Shown here piece by piece: positions 47,071 to 60,462 of a stretch of DNA of 64,000 nucleotides (within the stretch, counting starts at the first letter, position 1; every line of letters begins with the position of its first letter). Source of the stretch: Trogon surrucura (Eukaryota > Chordata > Aves > Trogoniformes > Trogonidae); the NCBI GenBank assembly GCA_020746105.1, contig CM036617.1, positions 133,885,845 through 133,949,844 of the forward strand, in the 5' to 3' direction. The notes beneath the pieces were generated by a model. That model did not search any database. It was not told the DNA's origin and worked only from the letters and a program-made list of their open reading frames with translations. A program made the position numbers and the translations under genes.

Positions 47071-49890
47071 AAGAATTATGCAAGTACCGTTAATTTACTT
47101 GGTCATCTCCCAATCCCCTAACTCTTTCTGGAGTCCCTCCAGAGTTTCCAGAAAACAGTCCTCGGTCTTCAAAGAGCAAAGACTGCATTTACGTTCCTGC
47201 TTGAATATCTTTCTCCTTTCAGTGCAGCCAAAAATACTTATTGTTTATAAACACCAGAGCAATAGTTACAGACTGCTCTACACATCTCATCTTTTCCCAT
47301 CATTTATCATTTTCATCGTTCCTTGGGCCCTCTGAAAGCCTCATCAGCACTGGCTTAATATGTTCTTTCAGGTCATTAATCAAGTTACTAATGAGCATTA
47401 GTTTCAGAACAGCATCCTAATAGAAATAATTTCATATTCTGGGATCTCTTTTTCCCCTCGTTGCTTGAAATTTATCAGTGAACTAAAATTTATAACATCA
47501 GCTCTTTTGATGCTTTAATAATTATTTGTTTCAAATAAGAGCATATTCTTGTGTGGCTAAGTAAGATACCTTGTGCTAGTGCAACCTTTACTTTCAGGCT
47601 GCCTTTACTAACCCAACTTACTTAATCAGAAAATATCACAGACGATAGACAGGAACAATTCTGAGAAAGTGAGATCGAAAACATTATAAAAACCGATACA
47701 TCCAATTTTATTTTTAAATCTAATGCATTTTCCATCTCTTGTCTTGCCTTAGTCTACCTGGTTTACAGCTGTGGATATTATCTCATTTACTGTTTACAAA
47801 TATTGGTACAAGGTTAAATTTTGCAGGCTCATTGTATTTTCCCAGTATTCTACAGTGCTTTAAAAAGCACAGTGAAAGGTACATAGAGCTCCAGGGCTAC
47901 TGACAACAACATTTAAGGATAAAGCTCCCACTACCTCTTATTTTCACAATCAATTTTCCAACATGGAAAACTGAATATACAATGAACAAACACCCTTATG
48001 TTTCTATTGGTGTGCAGCGAACACACTCTCATCCAAGGTTATATCATCCGGCTTTCTACCCAGGTTTCCAACCTCTCTCCACCTCACGCTGCCCCACTTC
48101 TAGGCATGGCAGTCCCCTCTGTCTCACTCTGGGAGCCCTCCTTGCTTCAGAAGCACCACAGAACTGCAGTGCTTTCATGCTCCAACTGGTCCCATTTGAA
48201 GGTGACAGCTCCGGAAGGAGTGAGAATGATTTTATCTCCATTGCATTGACTGAGGATGACTTGGAACCACACATTTTAAACACCATTTGACTGTCACGTT
48301 GAAAACATCCAAACTTCTCTTTCTCCATCCGTCTGGAAGAGCTGTCACAGATATCTTGGAAAATTCAGAGACTCATCCCAAGCCTTCCCTTTGCCCAGAC
48401 AGAGCAGGGGGACTCCTTTTAACAGGAAACCATTTCACCTCAAACTGTAACTAATGGGAAAAGAATTAACTAGACGTAGGCACGGTGTAAATGCTGAAGT
48501 GAGGGTGGTGTAATAGAGGTGGCCTTTCTGATTGTGTGGGTCTTTCCAGGCAGTTCAACTTGTGCAGTCCTGCACATACAGGCTCAGGCACCTGCTTACA
48601 AACACGTAGAGATTCTTGCAGCTTGTCTAACGTCAGAGGAAGAGGAGTAAATCGTTGGTTGTGCACACATACCTTTTTGTTGCCTCTGTGCAATTCTCTG
48701 CATGCTTTTCCAGTGGTTTAATAACCTATGTCAGTGACTAGTAAGTGGATTTTCATAGAACCAGGGTATCAGCAAAACGGAGAACTCCACGCACAACTTA
48801 CAACCACTCAGCAAAAGGCAGCAGCAGCAGCCTAGTCCCACTGCGGTAGAGCTGTTCTCTCTCTCCTTGCCTTCACATTCTCTCCTCTTTTTGAGAGCTC
48901 CTCAAGCTCCTCCTCCTGATCAAAAAGCACCATCATGCCCTCATCAGTGTCAGCCTGGAGCAACTGAGGAGGCTTTTTCAGCAGAATCCTAAGCAGCAGG
49001 TGAACAATAGCCTCCCAGGACCAGAGGAGTCAAGGGAACCTCCTGCTCTCTGAAATCAGAGGTTGTACCATGTCAGCCTTGGGAGTAGCAGAGATCTTCC
49101 TAATACACTTACCGTACTTTTTGGTTTGGGATCTCTAAAACCCTCTCCCAGCCTCCTGTCTCTGCTTCCCAGCCTTAACACAAGGTCCTCCTCTAACTGA
49201 ACCTCTTTCATTCCCCTAGACCACCATCACTCTCCCAATGCTGTAAGCACCTTTCTGAGGTCAGCTGGTTCTTCTCTGGAGACATGGGGACAGACTGCAA
49301 GATCCCAGCCTGGCACACCCCTTCCAAATGGAAATCGTGCATCAATTTCCTGCCTTCTCTTCCGAATGAGCTGACAAACAGTTAAGGGTGCGCGCTGGAG
49401 CAGGAAACTACCCCCAAAACCCAAGAGATCTTTCCCAGTTCCATGTGCCTAATGCCTCTCGGGCTTCTCCTAATGCCGAAGTTAAGAAAAAGTAATTTGT
49501 AACAACATCAGCTTCAGTTGCAGAAAAATAATAATAATGGAAATATCCCCTGGCCAGGCAGGAACCCCAGAGGCCCAATTCAGGGCTGCACAGATGACCA
49601 GGCAGCAAAAAAGACCAACCAATCTCCTCCAAATACAAAGCAAAATGACAGCAATTAAATGGTATTTTTGCAAACAGCAGGTTCTTCAGTCTTCTTTCAC
49701 CATTTCCATGTTTAGCATTATATCACTTTGTAACTACATGGGAAGGCTATAAGGCCATTTTCAATAAGAAACTAAAGCCTTAGAATTAAACACCAAGTTT
49801 CTCCTCGACTGTTTCCCAAAGATATGAAAGAGGTTACTTAACTTCACAGCAGGCACAATTAGGTCAGCTGACGGTAAACACCCAACAATT
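47071..49890. other. Intergenic DNA beyond the MLF2 3' end
   Basis: AT-rich sequence. The zone 47370-47640 may be further decayed LINE sequence, but I could not match it. No gene was recognised. Confidence 0.4.
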
Positions 49891-49904
49891 CTTTAGTTTG
49901 TTTC

Positions 49905-49910
49905 TTTATT
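49905..49910 (-). terminator. Candidate poly(A) signal of MLF2
   Basis: AATAAA on the minus strand, followed downstream by a G/T-rich stretch (GTTGGGTGTTTACC). It is the first canonical signal I found on this strand below the MLF2 stop at 52038. Subtracting the LTR insertion and its duplicated target bases, the 3' UTR would be about 1.2 kb. Confidence 0.5.
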
Positions 49911-50156
49911 CAGTAAACATCTAGTTACAAGTTTCACAAATTAAAAAAGTGGGAGGGTGGGGGTGGGGAGGGGCCCACAGGCCAATCCAGCTTTTGTTCC
50001 GCTCCCTCCCGTCTCTAACACACACATCCTTCTACTTCTCCGTAGCTGCACCAAGGAACAGGAGGGGAATCAAAGCCTCTGTCCTGGCGAGGGGACTGAC
50101 ACAGGGTTCTAGCGGAATCCCCTCTTCTTTCACGGGGGACTTCAATGCAGACTTCA

Positions 50157-51132
50157 TGTGTTGGGTTTGTGTGTGGTGGGGTTTTGGTAGTGGGTGAGGG
50201 GGCTACAGGGGTGGCTTCTGGAAGAAGCTTCTACAAGTTCCCTCCAGCTCCACGCGCCACCTGCCTCGGGCCAGGGCTGAGCTGATCAGAACCTCTATGC
50301 TAACGTATTTGAAAGTGGAAGAAAAACCTACTGCTGGGCAATTTCCTTTTGCCTTGGAGAGGAACAACTATGTAGACACCCAGGCCACTGAAGAAGGAGA
50401 GGGAGGAGGTGCTTGAGCAGATTCCCCTGCAGGCTGTGGTGAAACGACTGGCTGAGACTCTGGAGGTTAACGGTGGAGCACATACCCATCCGCAGCCGCC
50501 CAAAGGACCCCATGCCAGAGCAGGAGACTGCGCACGAAAGTGGCTGTGAGCGAGGGAAGTCCCCACTGGAGCAGTATGCCGCGAGGAGGACTGCACCCTG
50601 CAGAAGGGACCCAGGCTGGAGCAGTTCGTGAAGAACTGCAGCCCCATGGGAAGGATGCAGAATTCCCCGAGAAGTTTGTGGAGAATTGTCTCCAGTGGGA
50701 GGGACCCCACCATGGTGCAGGGAAAGAGTACAACAAGTCCTCCCAGCAAGGAGGAAGGAGTAATAGAAATGTGTGATGCTGCAACCCCAATTCCCTGCCA
50801 TCCTGTGGGCAAGGAGGTAGAGAATTTGGGAGGAGAGCTGAGCTCGGAAAGAAGGGAGCTGTGGGTGGAAGGTGTTTCTACAATTTGGTTGTATTTCTCA
50901 TTATCCCACTCTGATTTGATTGGTAAGTTAGTATTGTTGTTCAAATTAAATCTGCTTCTTTCCCCCAAGTCAAGTCTGTTTTCTGCCCATGACCATAACT
51001 GATGAGTGGGACCTCCCTGTCTTTGTCTCAAGCCTCAAGCCTTTTCTTATATGTTCTCCCCATCCCACCAGGGGGGAGAAGTGAGCGCGCAGGGGCTGCA
51101 TGGTATTCAGGGTGGGCCTAAACCATGACACA
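50157..51132 (+). mobile_element. Solo LTR of an avian endogenous retrovirus inside the MLF2 3' region
   Basis: It is 976 bp, begins TGTGTTGGGTTTG and ends CATGACACA (TG...CA). The 5-bp target duplication is exact: CTTCA at 50152-50156 and 51133-51137. Internal blocks such as 'tggaggttaacggtggagc', 'cagttcgtgaagaactgc' and 'ctctgatttgattggtaa' are familiar from an abundant bird LTR group. ATTAAA lies at 50945-50950. It carries no retroviral genes and lies antisense to MLF2. The 108-243 codon frames here are LTR sequence. Confidence 0.88.
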
Positions 51133-52037
51133 CTTCAGAACCAGCCCAACTCAGCACAGGAAGAGTGCAAAGGATGGAAGAGACAAGCTGACAGCTCCTC
51201 CTGCCCACCCTTACTGGCAGAGAGAACAGAACCAAGGGAGAGCAGAAAGGGAATGGGCAATTAATGCGTTCCTTGCACATCAGTGAGATTCCCCATGCCC
51301 CACTGCAGCACCCAAATGAGGCAACAAAGAACAATGCAGAAGACTAGTTGTTTTGTTTCAATTCTTAAGTGGGAGGGAAGTTAATACTAAATTTGAGGAG
51401 GGTCCAAGTGGTGCTTTGAAGGGGCTTCAGAGCTTCACTGTCTGTACCTGCGAGGAAGGGAAACGGAGAACATAAAAAAAAGTAAGTGGTGACTAGAAAG
51501 CAGCACAGAAGACAGACACTAAGGCATGTTTAAACCTGATGTCTAGACCTCAAAAAATGAAAAAAGGTAGTAAGTCCATTTTCAAGCACTAGATCACATC
51601 CTAGTTAACCCTATTCAAAACACAGGAGAGCAGACACCATCACTTATATTTCTGGATTGACAGCAAATGGCCTGTCTCTAGGTTTTATACAATGACAGTA
51701 AAACCACTCTAGAGATTGTAATCCTACATCATGTCAGCCCATTTCAACCATCAGTTAAGACTGACACCATACATTTTTGTCATGACAAAGGCCACTTAAA
51801 CAGCTTGCACCTTCCCATGCATAACAGGATTTTCTCAAAATTCGCATCTTGCCCTGCACTCCAGATTAAGTGGGAAAACACACTTCCAACCAACAGTTCA
51901 AAATAATGTAAAAATTAGGGCAGTAAAAAAAAACCGCCCAGTGGAAGACAAGGAAAAATACTTGGTACCACTTACAAGAGCATGTAGGTAGATTTGGGGG
52001 TGGCCACGCTGCACCCCCCACAAGGTCTGCTCTGGGT

Positions 52038-55000
52038 TCACCAGTCATACCGACGAGACTGTCTGGAGGGAGAATCCTCAGGGCCCTGGATGGCAAGACG
52101 AGTTCCTTCAGCCCGACGGCCGCTGCTGCCATCATGACGTCGGTAATCCAGCCCCCGCTGCGGCCGGAAACGGGATGTCTCTCGCCTCCACTCATCGTCA
52201 AACGCAGCTGCATCACCTGTGTAAGGAAAGAACAAGCTCAGATGGGGAGGAGGTGGGGAAGCGGTGTCTGGGTTTGCTGGGAGGTGACACGGGCAGTACT
52301 CACTTTCATCCATGTTGATGTAGTCCTGCCTTTCCTCCTGGTCACCCGTGCGATGGTTCCGCGACCGCTGCATGATGTGGGCCCGCTCCCTGATGTGGTG
52401 TCCGATCGACATTTGCTCCAAGCCGCTGTCTGAGTCCCTCACAGTCCGTCTCGTCTCACGGATCTGAGGGCAGATGCCCACGTATGATCAACGTTTTAAC
52501 TCATTCCCTCTGCTCCATAAGGCACTCTGATTCTAGCCCACAGTATCACAGGCGCGTTGCACTGTCACCACTCCCAGGACGTCAGACGCAACATAATAAC
52601 AAATAAAAAGGGCTTCCCTGCTCCCAGCACTTCCCATCCCCTCCCAGTGACCCTCCCCACAGTTCAGTGAGTCACAAAGCGCTCCTCAAACTGCAACTGC
52701 CTGAAAAGCAGAAGTGCTGTGGGTGGCCAGTACTCAGCCACCAAATGAAGTCTATCCACCCACAGCAGAACCAGCAGCCTGGGAAGACACACTGCAGCCG
52801 CCTCCTTACCCCACCAGGTGCCGAACGCATCTCTGAGGTCTCCTGATAGACTTTGGGCCCATCACCCATGTTGGAATAGGAGATGACAGTTGAGGAGGTA
52901 TATGTCTGGCAGTTAGCACCACTTGTCATATGCTCCTGCAAGAAGAAATGGGGAACAGCATAAAGAAGGAACGGGAGAGAAGAATATATGGCAGTTAATT
53001 CACTCTATACAACAAAGTAGGAAGAAATTACAATAGGAAGAATATAACCCCCATGGGTCCATCTTTCTGGCAAATACATCTGCCTGTTAAATTAATCCTT
53101 GTTTCTTGCTAAACAAGTCTACCCCCGCACTTGCTTCCTCACCCATCTCTCCTCCCTGCACTCAAGAGGGCACACCTCAGGAACAAGCTCTCTTATCACT
53201 GAATCCTGGTCACAAAGCAAGGCCTTACAGCCTCTGTGACCATGGTAGCTTAGGCAAAGCCCATGCCAAAGCAGCATAAGATGGGAGACACCAGAGTGGA
53301 TGGCACGAACACCCTTGGTACTCCCCTCAACAGCAACTGGTTTATGATGGTTCTTACCATGTTTCCAATCATGTCATTCATCATCCCAAACATATCTATA
53401 AAGCCACCTGCCTGTAAAAATGAAAAGAGAACACAAAAATAGTCAGTTTGGAAAGATACAGTAGGGAAGACCAATGAACTATCTGCAAGAGGCAAAAAAA
53501 TGCTGCCTAAGAAGGGAAAACTTGTTCTTCTCCCTCCTTCATCTCCCTGTTCTCTTCATTCTCTCAGACTGCACTGTCCACGTGTTCTAACCCTTCAGAT
53601 CTCTGGATACGGTGAAGGCTGTTCTTTTAGTTTGGGTCCCACTCCCGATACACCGGGGTTTGTGAGTCCAGGCACTCAGCAAAGCTAAGAAAAGAAATCT
53701 CAGCATGTGCACTAACAGTGATCTTAACCATAAGACAGCCACCGTTCATATGTTTTCACCTCAGCATTGTCAACTCTTAATTTAATCCACACGGAAGTTT
53801 CCATTGATTATATTCTTTCTAACGTAATAACAAGTTTCTTATTTTCCTTACAAACACCTGACTTTTTAATCTTGTAAACCTAAACGCTGCAGTACCATAC
53901 CGGGCCATCAGGTCTCACAGGTTAATTGTGCAATACGTAAACAAAATTACTATGTCGGTTTAAACTTGCTGATTTTTTCGTTTCCTCGAGTAGCCTCTTG
54001 TTCTCATTTCCAGCAGAGGAGCACTCACACGCAATGTTATTATCCTTTGAAGTCTATCTGTTCGTATTCTTATTAATCCGAGTTACAACAATTCGGGAAT
54101 GCTTAGTCTCCTTCACTGAGGCTATCATGCAGAGCAAGGCAGCTGAAGTTGCTGGATTTGGAATAACCTATTTCCACTGTATTATTTTAGGAGATGGCAG
54201 AGATCAGCACACTCCAAGCACAGTGTTCTCACAGACACAAAGCCATTTCCATTCCAGTCCTGTCCACCTGAAGTATTCTCTTGGCTTCTCCATCTGCCAC
54301 CACTGGCAAAACAAATTCAATAATGTGCCTCTGCCTACTGATAGCCAACTCTTTTCCTTGCATTGTCACGGCTCCACCATTAACTCCAAACTTCTTTTCA
54401 GACATACGAAGTTATTAAAAGACCATCTGCTCTTCCTGGATATTACCTGTCCCAATTCCTATGAAACACTGAGCTATAACAGCTTTAGGGCTCTTCTCTG
54501 GTCAAAGTGCAAATACAACCTCCCCCTATAAAGAGAGTCAGAATCTCTCCTCTATCACAGCTCACAGACTAGATTAGAACATTAGAGGGGAAACAAGGCG
54601 AAGGCCTGAAGTCATACAGCAGCTCAATAAGAGAGGTCCAAGAGAAACCAGCTGCCTCCAGCTTCAGTTCAATATCCTCTCCCGTATTCCGTTCACTATA
54701 AATCTAGAGCTCATTCTTGTCTCTTCATGCCTTCCCACCCTCACTACCCTTTAGGATAGATGGGCTTGCTCACAGATGGCTACATTCATCTGCATTGGTT
54801 GCACACAGCCTTGATGAATCTCAGTACAGAGCCACTACTTGGAAAGCCCCTAATGTGACCCAGAAAAACAGAGAACTTACCATGCCGAGCATCCCAAAGG
54901 GTGAAACAGCTCCTGCCTGCCAGAACAACAGAAAAACAGAACAGAAAATGACCCTGTGACAGCCAAACACTAAATCCTCCTCAGAACACCCTCATCCTTC

Positions 55001-57526
55001 TCAGAAACAGAACTAGGAACATGAAGCCCAACCAACAGACCAAAGAAGCACCCCACAGACTCATGGCGGTTCAAATCACATCATTCCTAAAACACCAGAC
55101 AGAAGGTGATGCTCCTAAATTTCTCCCAGTTATATCAATTTATGTTCTTGAGAAATATCACATATTTATTCCCTTCCTCCCATCAAATCTGGAACACAGC
55201 TGCATTCAATGTATTAATGCACACGGAGTAAAGGAAAGGACAAGCACGTCACTGTTTTAGAGATTAATTCTGTGCTCACCATCCATATGAAGGAAAGGGT
55301 TGTGCCCAACCCAAGAACAGCGGAACACAGAAGCTAACAAGGCAGTTTTAAGAAATCCTACCCTGTACTCAGCTGCTCTTTTACCTGCATCCTACGTCCA
55401 GCTTGGCGAGCCCCAGGTGTGGTCCCATCAGTGATGCCAAGTAGCGGACCGAACCCGAAACCTCCAGAAAGCATGCGGTTCATGTGCTGCCGGTGGATGG
55501 CAAAAGGGTCCCTTTTGGAAAGGTTGAAAGAACAACAGTGAGGAAGGGATGACAGAAGACAAAGTGCTGCATAATCCACCCATTCTGACTTTGAGTTTCT
55601 CTACTGTACATTCCTTTTGAAGCTGAAAATCCAGAATCCCAAGAACTGAGTGTTGCTTAGGGTGATCATGTGGGCTGGAAAAAGACCTCTGAATCCCATC
55701 TTATTTCTTGTAATAGAAGGCATTACAGTACAGAGTCCCCCTCGGGTACTAGCTGATCTCTGTTCAGAAGTAGTTTGGTGTTCTGCTCCCACTAACGCTT
55801 CAGGGCTAAGCATGGCCAATGCCACTCCAGAACCCCACTGCTCTAAACAATGAAAGCCGCCTCTCAGATCTGCAGACCATGTACCACCTTCATTTCATAC
55901 TCATTTCCTCTTGTGCCATCAAACCCCTTTATGTTAATAGCTCTGTGAAACAATCAAATGCTTCTAGAAGAGCAGCTCTTCACTTTGCAGGGAGGTGCAG
56001 GACGAACATCCTGGCTGCAAAGAGAGGACTACACTTAATGGAACCAGAGGCCATGCGATCCTAGGCATCATCTTTGCATCTCTCCACATGCACACACACA
56101 CACTCAAATGCAAGACTGAAATCTCCAGTTTGGATTGTATGGCCTGATGCTGTGTGACATCCCTCCACCCTAAGTGATCTTCATCTGCTATTTTCCTACA
56201 AGGTTATGCATACACTTGCCAAGAGGCTGAGACCAGATACAGCTCTTGCAGATTTGACAGGGAAAGGGAACAACAACTGAGGTCACTAACTGGTTTTCCT
56301 CCCTTTCCTTCTTTTGCAGCTTCCAGTTTGAGGGCTGTACACCTTCACACACGCTGGAGAGGCAAGGTAAGAAAAAGGAGAATATGGACAAACGATCACA
56401 GAACACAGGGGCCACAGTGAAAAAAGTCTGGGAACTGCCAGAGCATTTCTCTGCATGTTATAGTCTGTACTTACCCCTCTTGAGTGTTAATGACCTCAGT
56501 GGCACAGAATACTCCTGAGATCACAAAGACACCTACTACAAACCAGTACTTTTCAGTACTTTTCTCTCTCTACTGGAAATGCTTCCCATAATAAAAGCTA
56601 GACTCATATCTGCCACATCAATGAGAACACAGAGTCATTCTGTGACTAACTGGGACATCAAGGTCTCCTCTCCTGCTAATTTGCTTACAGCTGATAAAAT
56701 TCTTGCTTATGACCAATTTTACAAGAAAAAAATAGACTTCATTACTCTACATAAATTAGTTCCACGAGATTTCTAGTAGTGCCATGCTTAACATAATCAA
56801 ATTCTTACTGTATTACAGTCTATTCCTTATCTGCTTTGGCAAGTACTGCCAATTTAGTTTCACTGCCAAAATTCATCAACAGCATCCAATTTCTGGGCTG
56901 TGAGCAAAACCCAAAAACATTCAGTAAAGGAATCCCAGGAAGGGTTCTTGGAACCCTTGTTATATTTCAAGATTCATATTTCAAAAACTACTTGTTGTCT
57001 TCTCCTTACTCAGCTCCTTACAACTTGACAACTGCTTTAGCAGTCTTATCCAGCTCCATTAACGGCTTCCTGTGCAGCAACAGTGACAAACACTGGACTA
57101 AACAGTAGATATTACCTATCTGAACTGAAATCCTACAATGCATAAGAAGAAGAAATAATAAAATATTTGTGCAAAGTAAAAGGTTAGGTTTTCTAGCCCT
57201 CTCTTCCTCAGGCAGCTGCAGTGCCTTTTGGCCTACTTTATAGTTACGCTTTTCTCCAAGACCACGCTCTAACGTTGCAAAAATCAGACCAATGCGAACC
57301 AGGTTATTCCCTGCGCTGCCCCCGAAGAGAACGTCGGTGTTTTCCTCTAGGCAGCTGCTGCGCTGCGGTATTTCCCTCCGCCCGCCTATTCGGACGCGAG
57401 AGTGAGGCGCACCTGGCCTCCCCCCAGCCCCCCGAGGGCGATCTGTGCCGCATCCCCCCCCCCCAGCTCGACTCACATGGCAAACATTGGGTCCTCCGGC
57501 TCGCCATCCCTCATCAGCCGGAACAT
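52038..57526 (-). CDS. MLF2: Myeloid leukemia factor 2 (MLF2), complete, seven coding exons
   Basis: Member of the MLF1/MLF2 family: small, mostly nuclear proteins linked in mammals to DNAJB-type chaperones and to nuclear-envelope blebs, with no known enzyme activity. Coding exons on the minus strand: 57477-57526, 55385-55511, 54881-54916, 53358-53411, 52810-52935, 52304-52463 and 52038-52216. They total 732 nt and 243 aa (human about 248). Family blocks are intact: [106 protein letters not shown] and the tail [13 protein letters not shown]. The ATG lies in an exon whose acceptor is at 57551, with a probable non-coding first exon ending at the donor 57951/57950. The three exons of 36, 54 and 126 nt are all multiples of three and could be skipped in frame. 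Every intron is GT-AG. Confidence 0.96.
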
Positions 57527-58560
57527 GCTTCCCTCGGGCGGGGGCGGCCTCTGCGGAGGGGAGAGCGGGGGTGAGCACAGCCGAGGCGAAGGGTGGGGAG
57601 GGAACGAGCGGCCGAGCTGCCCCTCCCGCTCTGCGCCCCCATCCCCCCGACCCCGGGCAGAACGACCGTGGCGCTCCCCCCGCGCCGCCCCTAGGCCGCG
57701 ACCCCCCCCCCGTCTCGTCTCTCCGGGCCCGGGCCCGGGCCCCGCCCCCGGCCCCCCTCCGCCGCACCCCTTCCCCTGCCTGCCGGCGCGTCGGTGGGTG
57801 CTGAGCGGCGGGCGCGGCCCTTCCCCTTCCGCGGCAGCGGGACGCCTCTGGGGCCGCTCACGCCTCCGCTCCCATCGCGGTTCGCGACTCCGCTCGCCCC
57901 GCCGCCCCGCGCATGCGCCGCCGCCCCGGCCCGGCCCGCGACGCGCTCACCGCGGGGAGGCGAGGGGGAGAGAGGGGGCTCCGCCCCGCCCCGACGGCGC
58001 CACGCGCGCGCGCGCCCCCCGGAGCCCGGCCAGGCCGGAAGGGCCGCTGGGCAGAGCGCCCCCTGGCGGCGGGCGTCCCTCGCCCTGCCTCCGCGCCCGG
58101 TCACCGACCGCCATCGCTGGGGACCGATCGCCGCGCCCAGGCGGGCATGCGCGGGCGAGGGGGGCCACGCACCCCTGTACCGCGGTTCCTCTGCCAGCGG
58201 GGCGCCCCGGGCGCGCGGGCTCGTAGGCCGAACGCCGGGGCCGTGGCTTCCTCCAGCCCTCCTTACCGTCCGGGAGGCAGCGGCCCGGTGGCGGCGGCGC
58301 GGGTGGGCGCGCCGTTAACTTGGCCAGCCGGGCCGGCGCACGGCAGTGCCTGGTGGGTCCGGGAGCGAGCTGCAGCTGGCAGCAGGGGAAAACGCGTCCC
58401 AGTGACAATGGGCCATTGTTCCCCGGGCAGGAGAGATGGCGGGCGGGCCGTGGGGGTGTCGCTCACCTCCGGCCTGGGTAAGAGGGGGGTGGAGTTGCCG
58501 CGCGAGGAGAGCGCTCGAAGGACCACGGGTACATCTGTGGGGCTCACCGGCCAGGAGACA
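57380..58560 (-). promoter_or_regulatory. CpG island, MLF2 promoter, possibly bidirectional
   Basis: It is extremely GC/CpG-rich, with a (CG)6 run at 58003-58014. On the minus strand the donor CCGCG|GTGAGC at 57951/57950 marks the end of a likely 5' UTR exon. On the plus strand ATGGCGGGCGG at 58436 is followed by the donor CCTGG|GTAAGA at 58477/58478. No TATA box is evident. Long open frames on both strands here come from base composition. Confidence 0.7.
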
Positions 58561-60401
58561 CCGCAGAGGAGATGGAGGCTGCTGCCTGGCAGCTCCCAAT
58601 AACGATAACCCCGGCGGCTGGTGACCTATCAGTTTGCTGCCACAGTCTGCGGCTCCGTCTGGGCCGCTGCAGGGACCACACTAGCAAGGGCTTCCTGCAC
58701 TGCGTGGGCACCGACAGGGACAGGGTACAGACACTGGTGCTCTGGCAGAAACAGCGAGGGTATTCGGTAAAAGCCGGCTGTGGGTCATCACTGCCCCACG
58801 CAGCTGCCGGGAACTGCAGGTGAAGTGCAGGCACTCAGCACGCAGCGTCTGCACTTACAAATCAGTGGGGTGCCAGCCTTTGTCACCGTCTCCAGGGAAC
58901 GTGGGTTGCCTTCAGCTACCGCCGGCTTCACTGGATTAAAAGGGAGAGAGTGGACTGACTCATTCCACCTTGAGACCAGGACACGCTTCCTGGTGTTTCA
59001 GCTGCCTGTTGTGTCCTGCCTGCTGCACGCAGGAGCTACAGGACTGGAAATAGCAGGTTGCGAGATGTGGTTGAGAAATCGAATTCCTGGGTTACAGCAG
59101 GAGCCACGTCCTTGGATTTCAGAATCTCGCAGAGGAAAATGACCCAGTAGCGCGTTTTAGGTGGTGTAACGTGTAGGAGACTTGTCAATACTTCTTGCTG
59201 AAGCAGGTGTCAAAACTGCTTGGTGTCTAGAAAGAAGAGAAGACCTCTCACTGGAGGCCTGTGCCTGTGCAGAAAACTATTCAGATGTCCCCCATTATAT
59301 CTAGAAAGTGCCTTCTTCAGAGGTTGAGACTAACATCTGCAACATGGAAGCTGTGGATAGCAGGATGGTGAGGTGGAGACACCTCCTATGGGCAGGGCAT
59401 GGACTAAGTCATGACAAACCTCTGGAGCAGTGCTCCTTAGGGAGGCTGTTCATAGGTGAGCTGCTGAAATATGCTCCTGTCGCCAGCTTGGAGCTGATCT
59501 GTGAGCAGAGCCTCTGCTAATGCTGCCTCAGCCTCTCTGCAGCTTCTTTTGCAACGTTGAATCATCCTTGCAAGACCTCCAGCCTTTCCAGTTTGGTGCG
59601 TTTTCCTCTTGCTCTCAGGCTCTCCTAGTGTTCGATTAGAGTGCGTGGAGTTGACCTCAAGTGGCAGGATTCAAAAGACAGGTAAAGAGTTTCTTCGACA
59701 AGAATGTAAACATCTCTGGAATAAAAGAACTTGCTGTCCCCCAGATACCCGTGATCCTCCCACTCCTGAGATGTCCTAGAGATGGTAGGACTCCCTCAGT
59801 TTTTTTCCAAATACTATGTCAAGCATTGCTGCCTTCCAAACACAGAGATAGGGAAGGAACAGAACAGAGTTTGGAAAAAATATTGCTTTGCAGATCCTTT
59901 TTGTGTCTCTAATGCTGGTCCCCTGCAAATGGCCTGTCACCCAGTGGGCTGAGTTCATGAGACTGGGGGCTGAGGCTGTGAGTCTAACTGGATATTTCTG
60001 CAGCCTTACAGGCACTCCTTACCCCTGATGAACCTGTCACCAGAGACTACATTACGAGTGATATTACCAGTTCAGCAAATCTTGAGGGAATATAGCTTGC
60101 AAAGAATCATGCTGCTGGGCCAGTGCTGGGTGAAACCCTGGAAGGAGGAACTCGGAACGCAACCTTTTTCTGGAACATGGACAAGCCCATGGTTCTGAGG
60201 AACGCAGAAACTGTGTTACTGCACTGTTTGCAGAAGTTTCTGTATAGGGCTCACCACAGTATGTCTAACATACAGCAAGAGGATGGTTATTTGCTAGGTT
60301 GGAATAATAAACCATGTGGGGGCGTGAATGATAAGCAAGACTCCCATCTTGCTCCTGTCATATTCTCTGTTTAGGCTACTTCTGTTTTTGTCATGAATAA
60401 A
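58436..60401 (+). other. Candidate divergent transcript from the MLF2 promoter
   Basis: Signals on the plus strand: a donor-like site at 58478 in the CpG island, an 83-codon frame at 58572-58823, and an 83-codon frame at 60123-60374 whose stop is followed 21 nt later by AATAAA (60396-60401) and a T-rich stretch. None of the peptides is recognised. It may be a lncRNA, a poorly known gene or chance. It does not look like PTMS, the human neighbour: I see no acidic Glu-rich coding. Confidence 0.3.
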
Positions 60402-60462
60402 AGCCATTGACCATGTCTCTCTGTTTCCCTTCTTTATTTTCTGTTTTTTCAAGCTACCCAGG

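Noticed and set aside
50300-51031. 243- and 157-codon minus-strand frames
   Set aside because: They lie wholly within the solo LTR bounded by CTTCA duplications.
55064-55080. A 'ggttcaaatc' word resembling a tRNA T-loop
   Set aside because: No acceptor stem, anticodon arm or D-arm could be placed around it.
57402-58226. 274-codon plus-strand open frame, and similar frames in the MLF2 island
   Set aside because: The composition artefact of a very GC-rich promoter. It overlaps the MLF2 first coding exon on the other strand.
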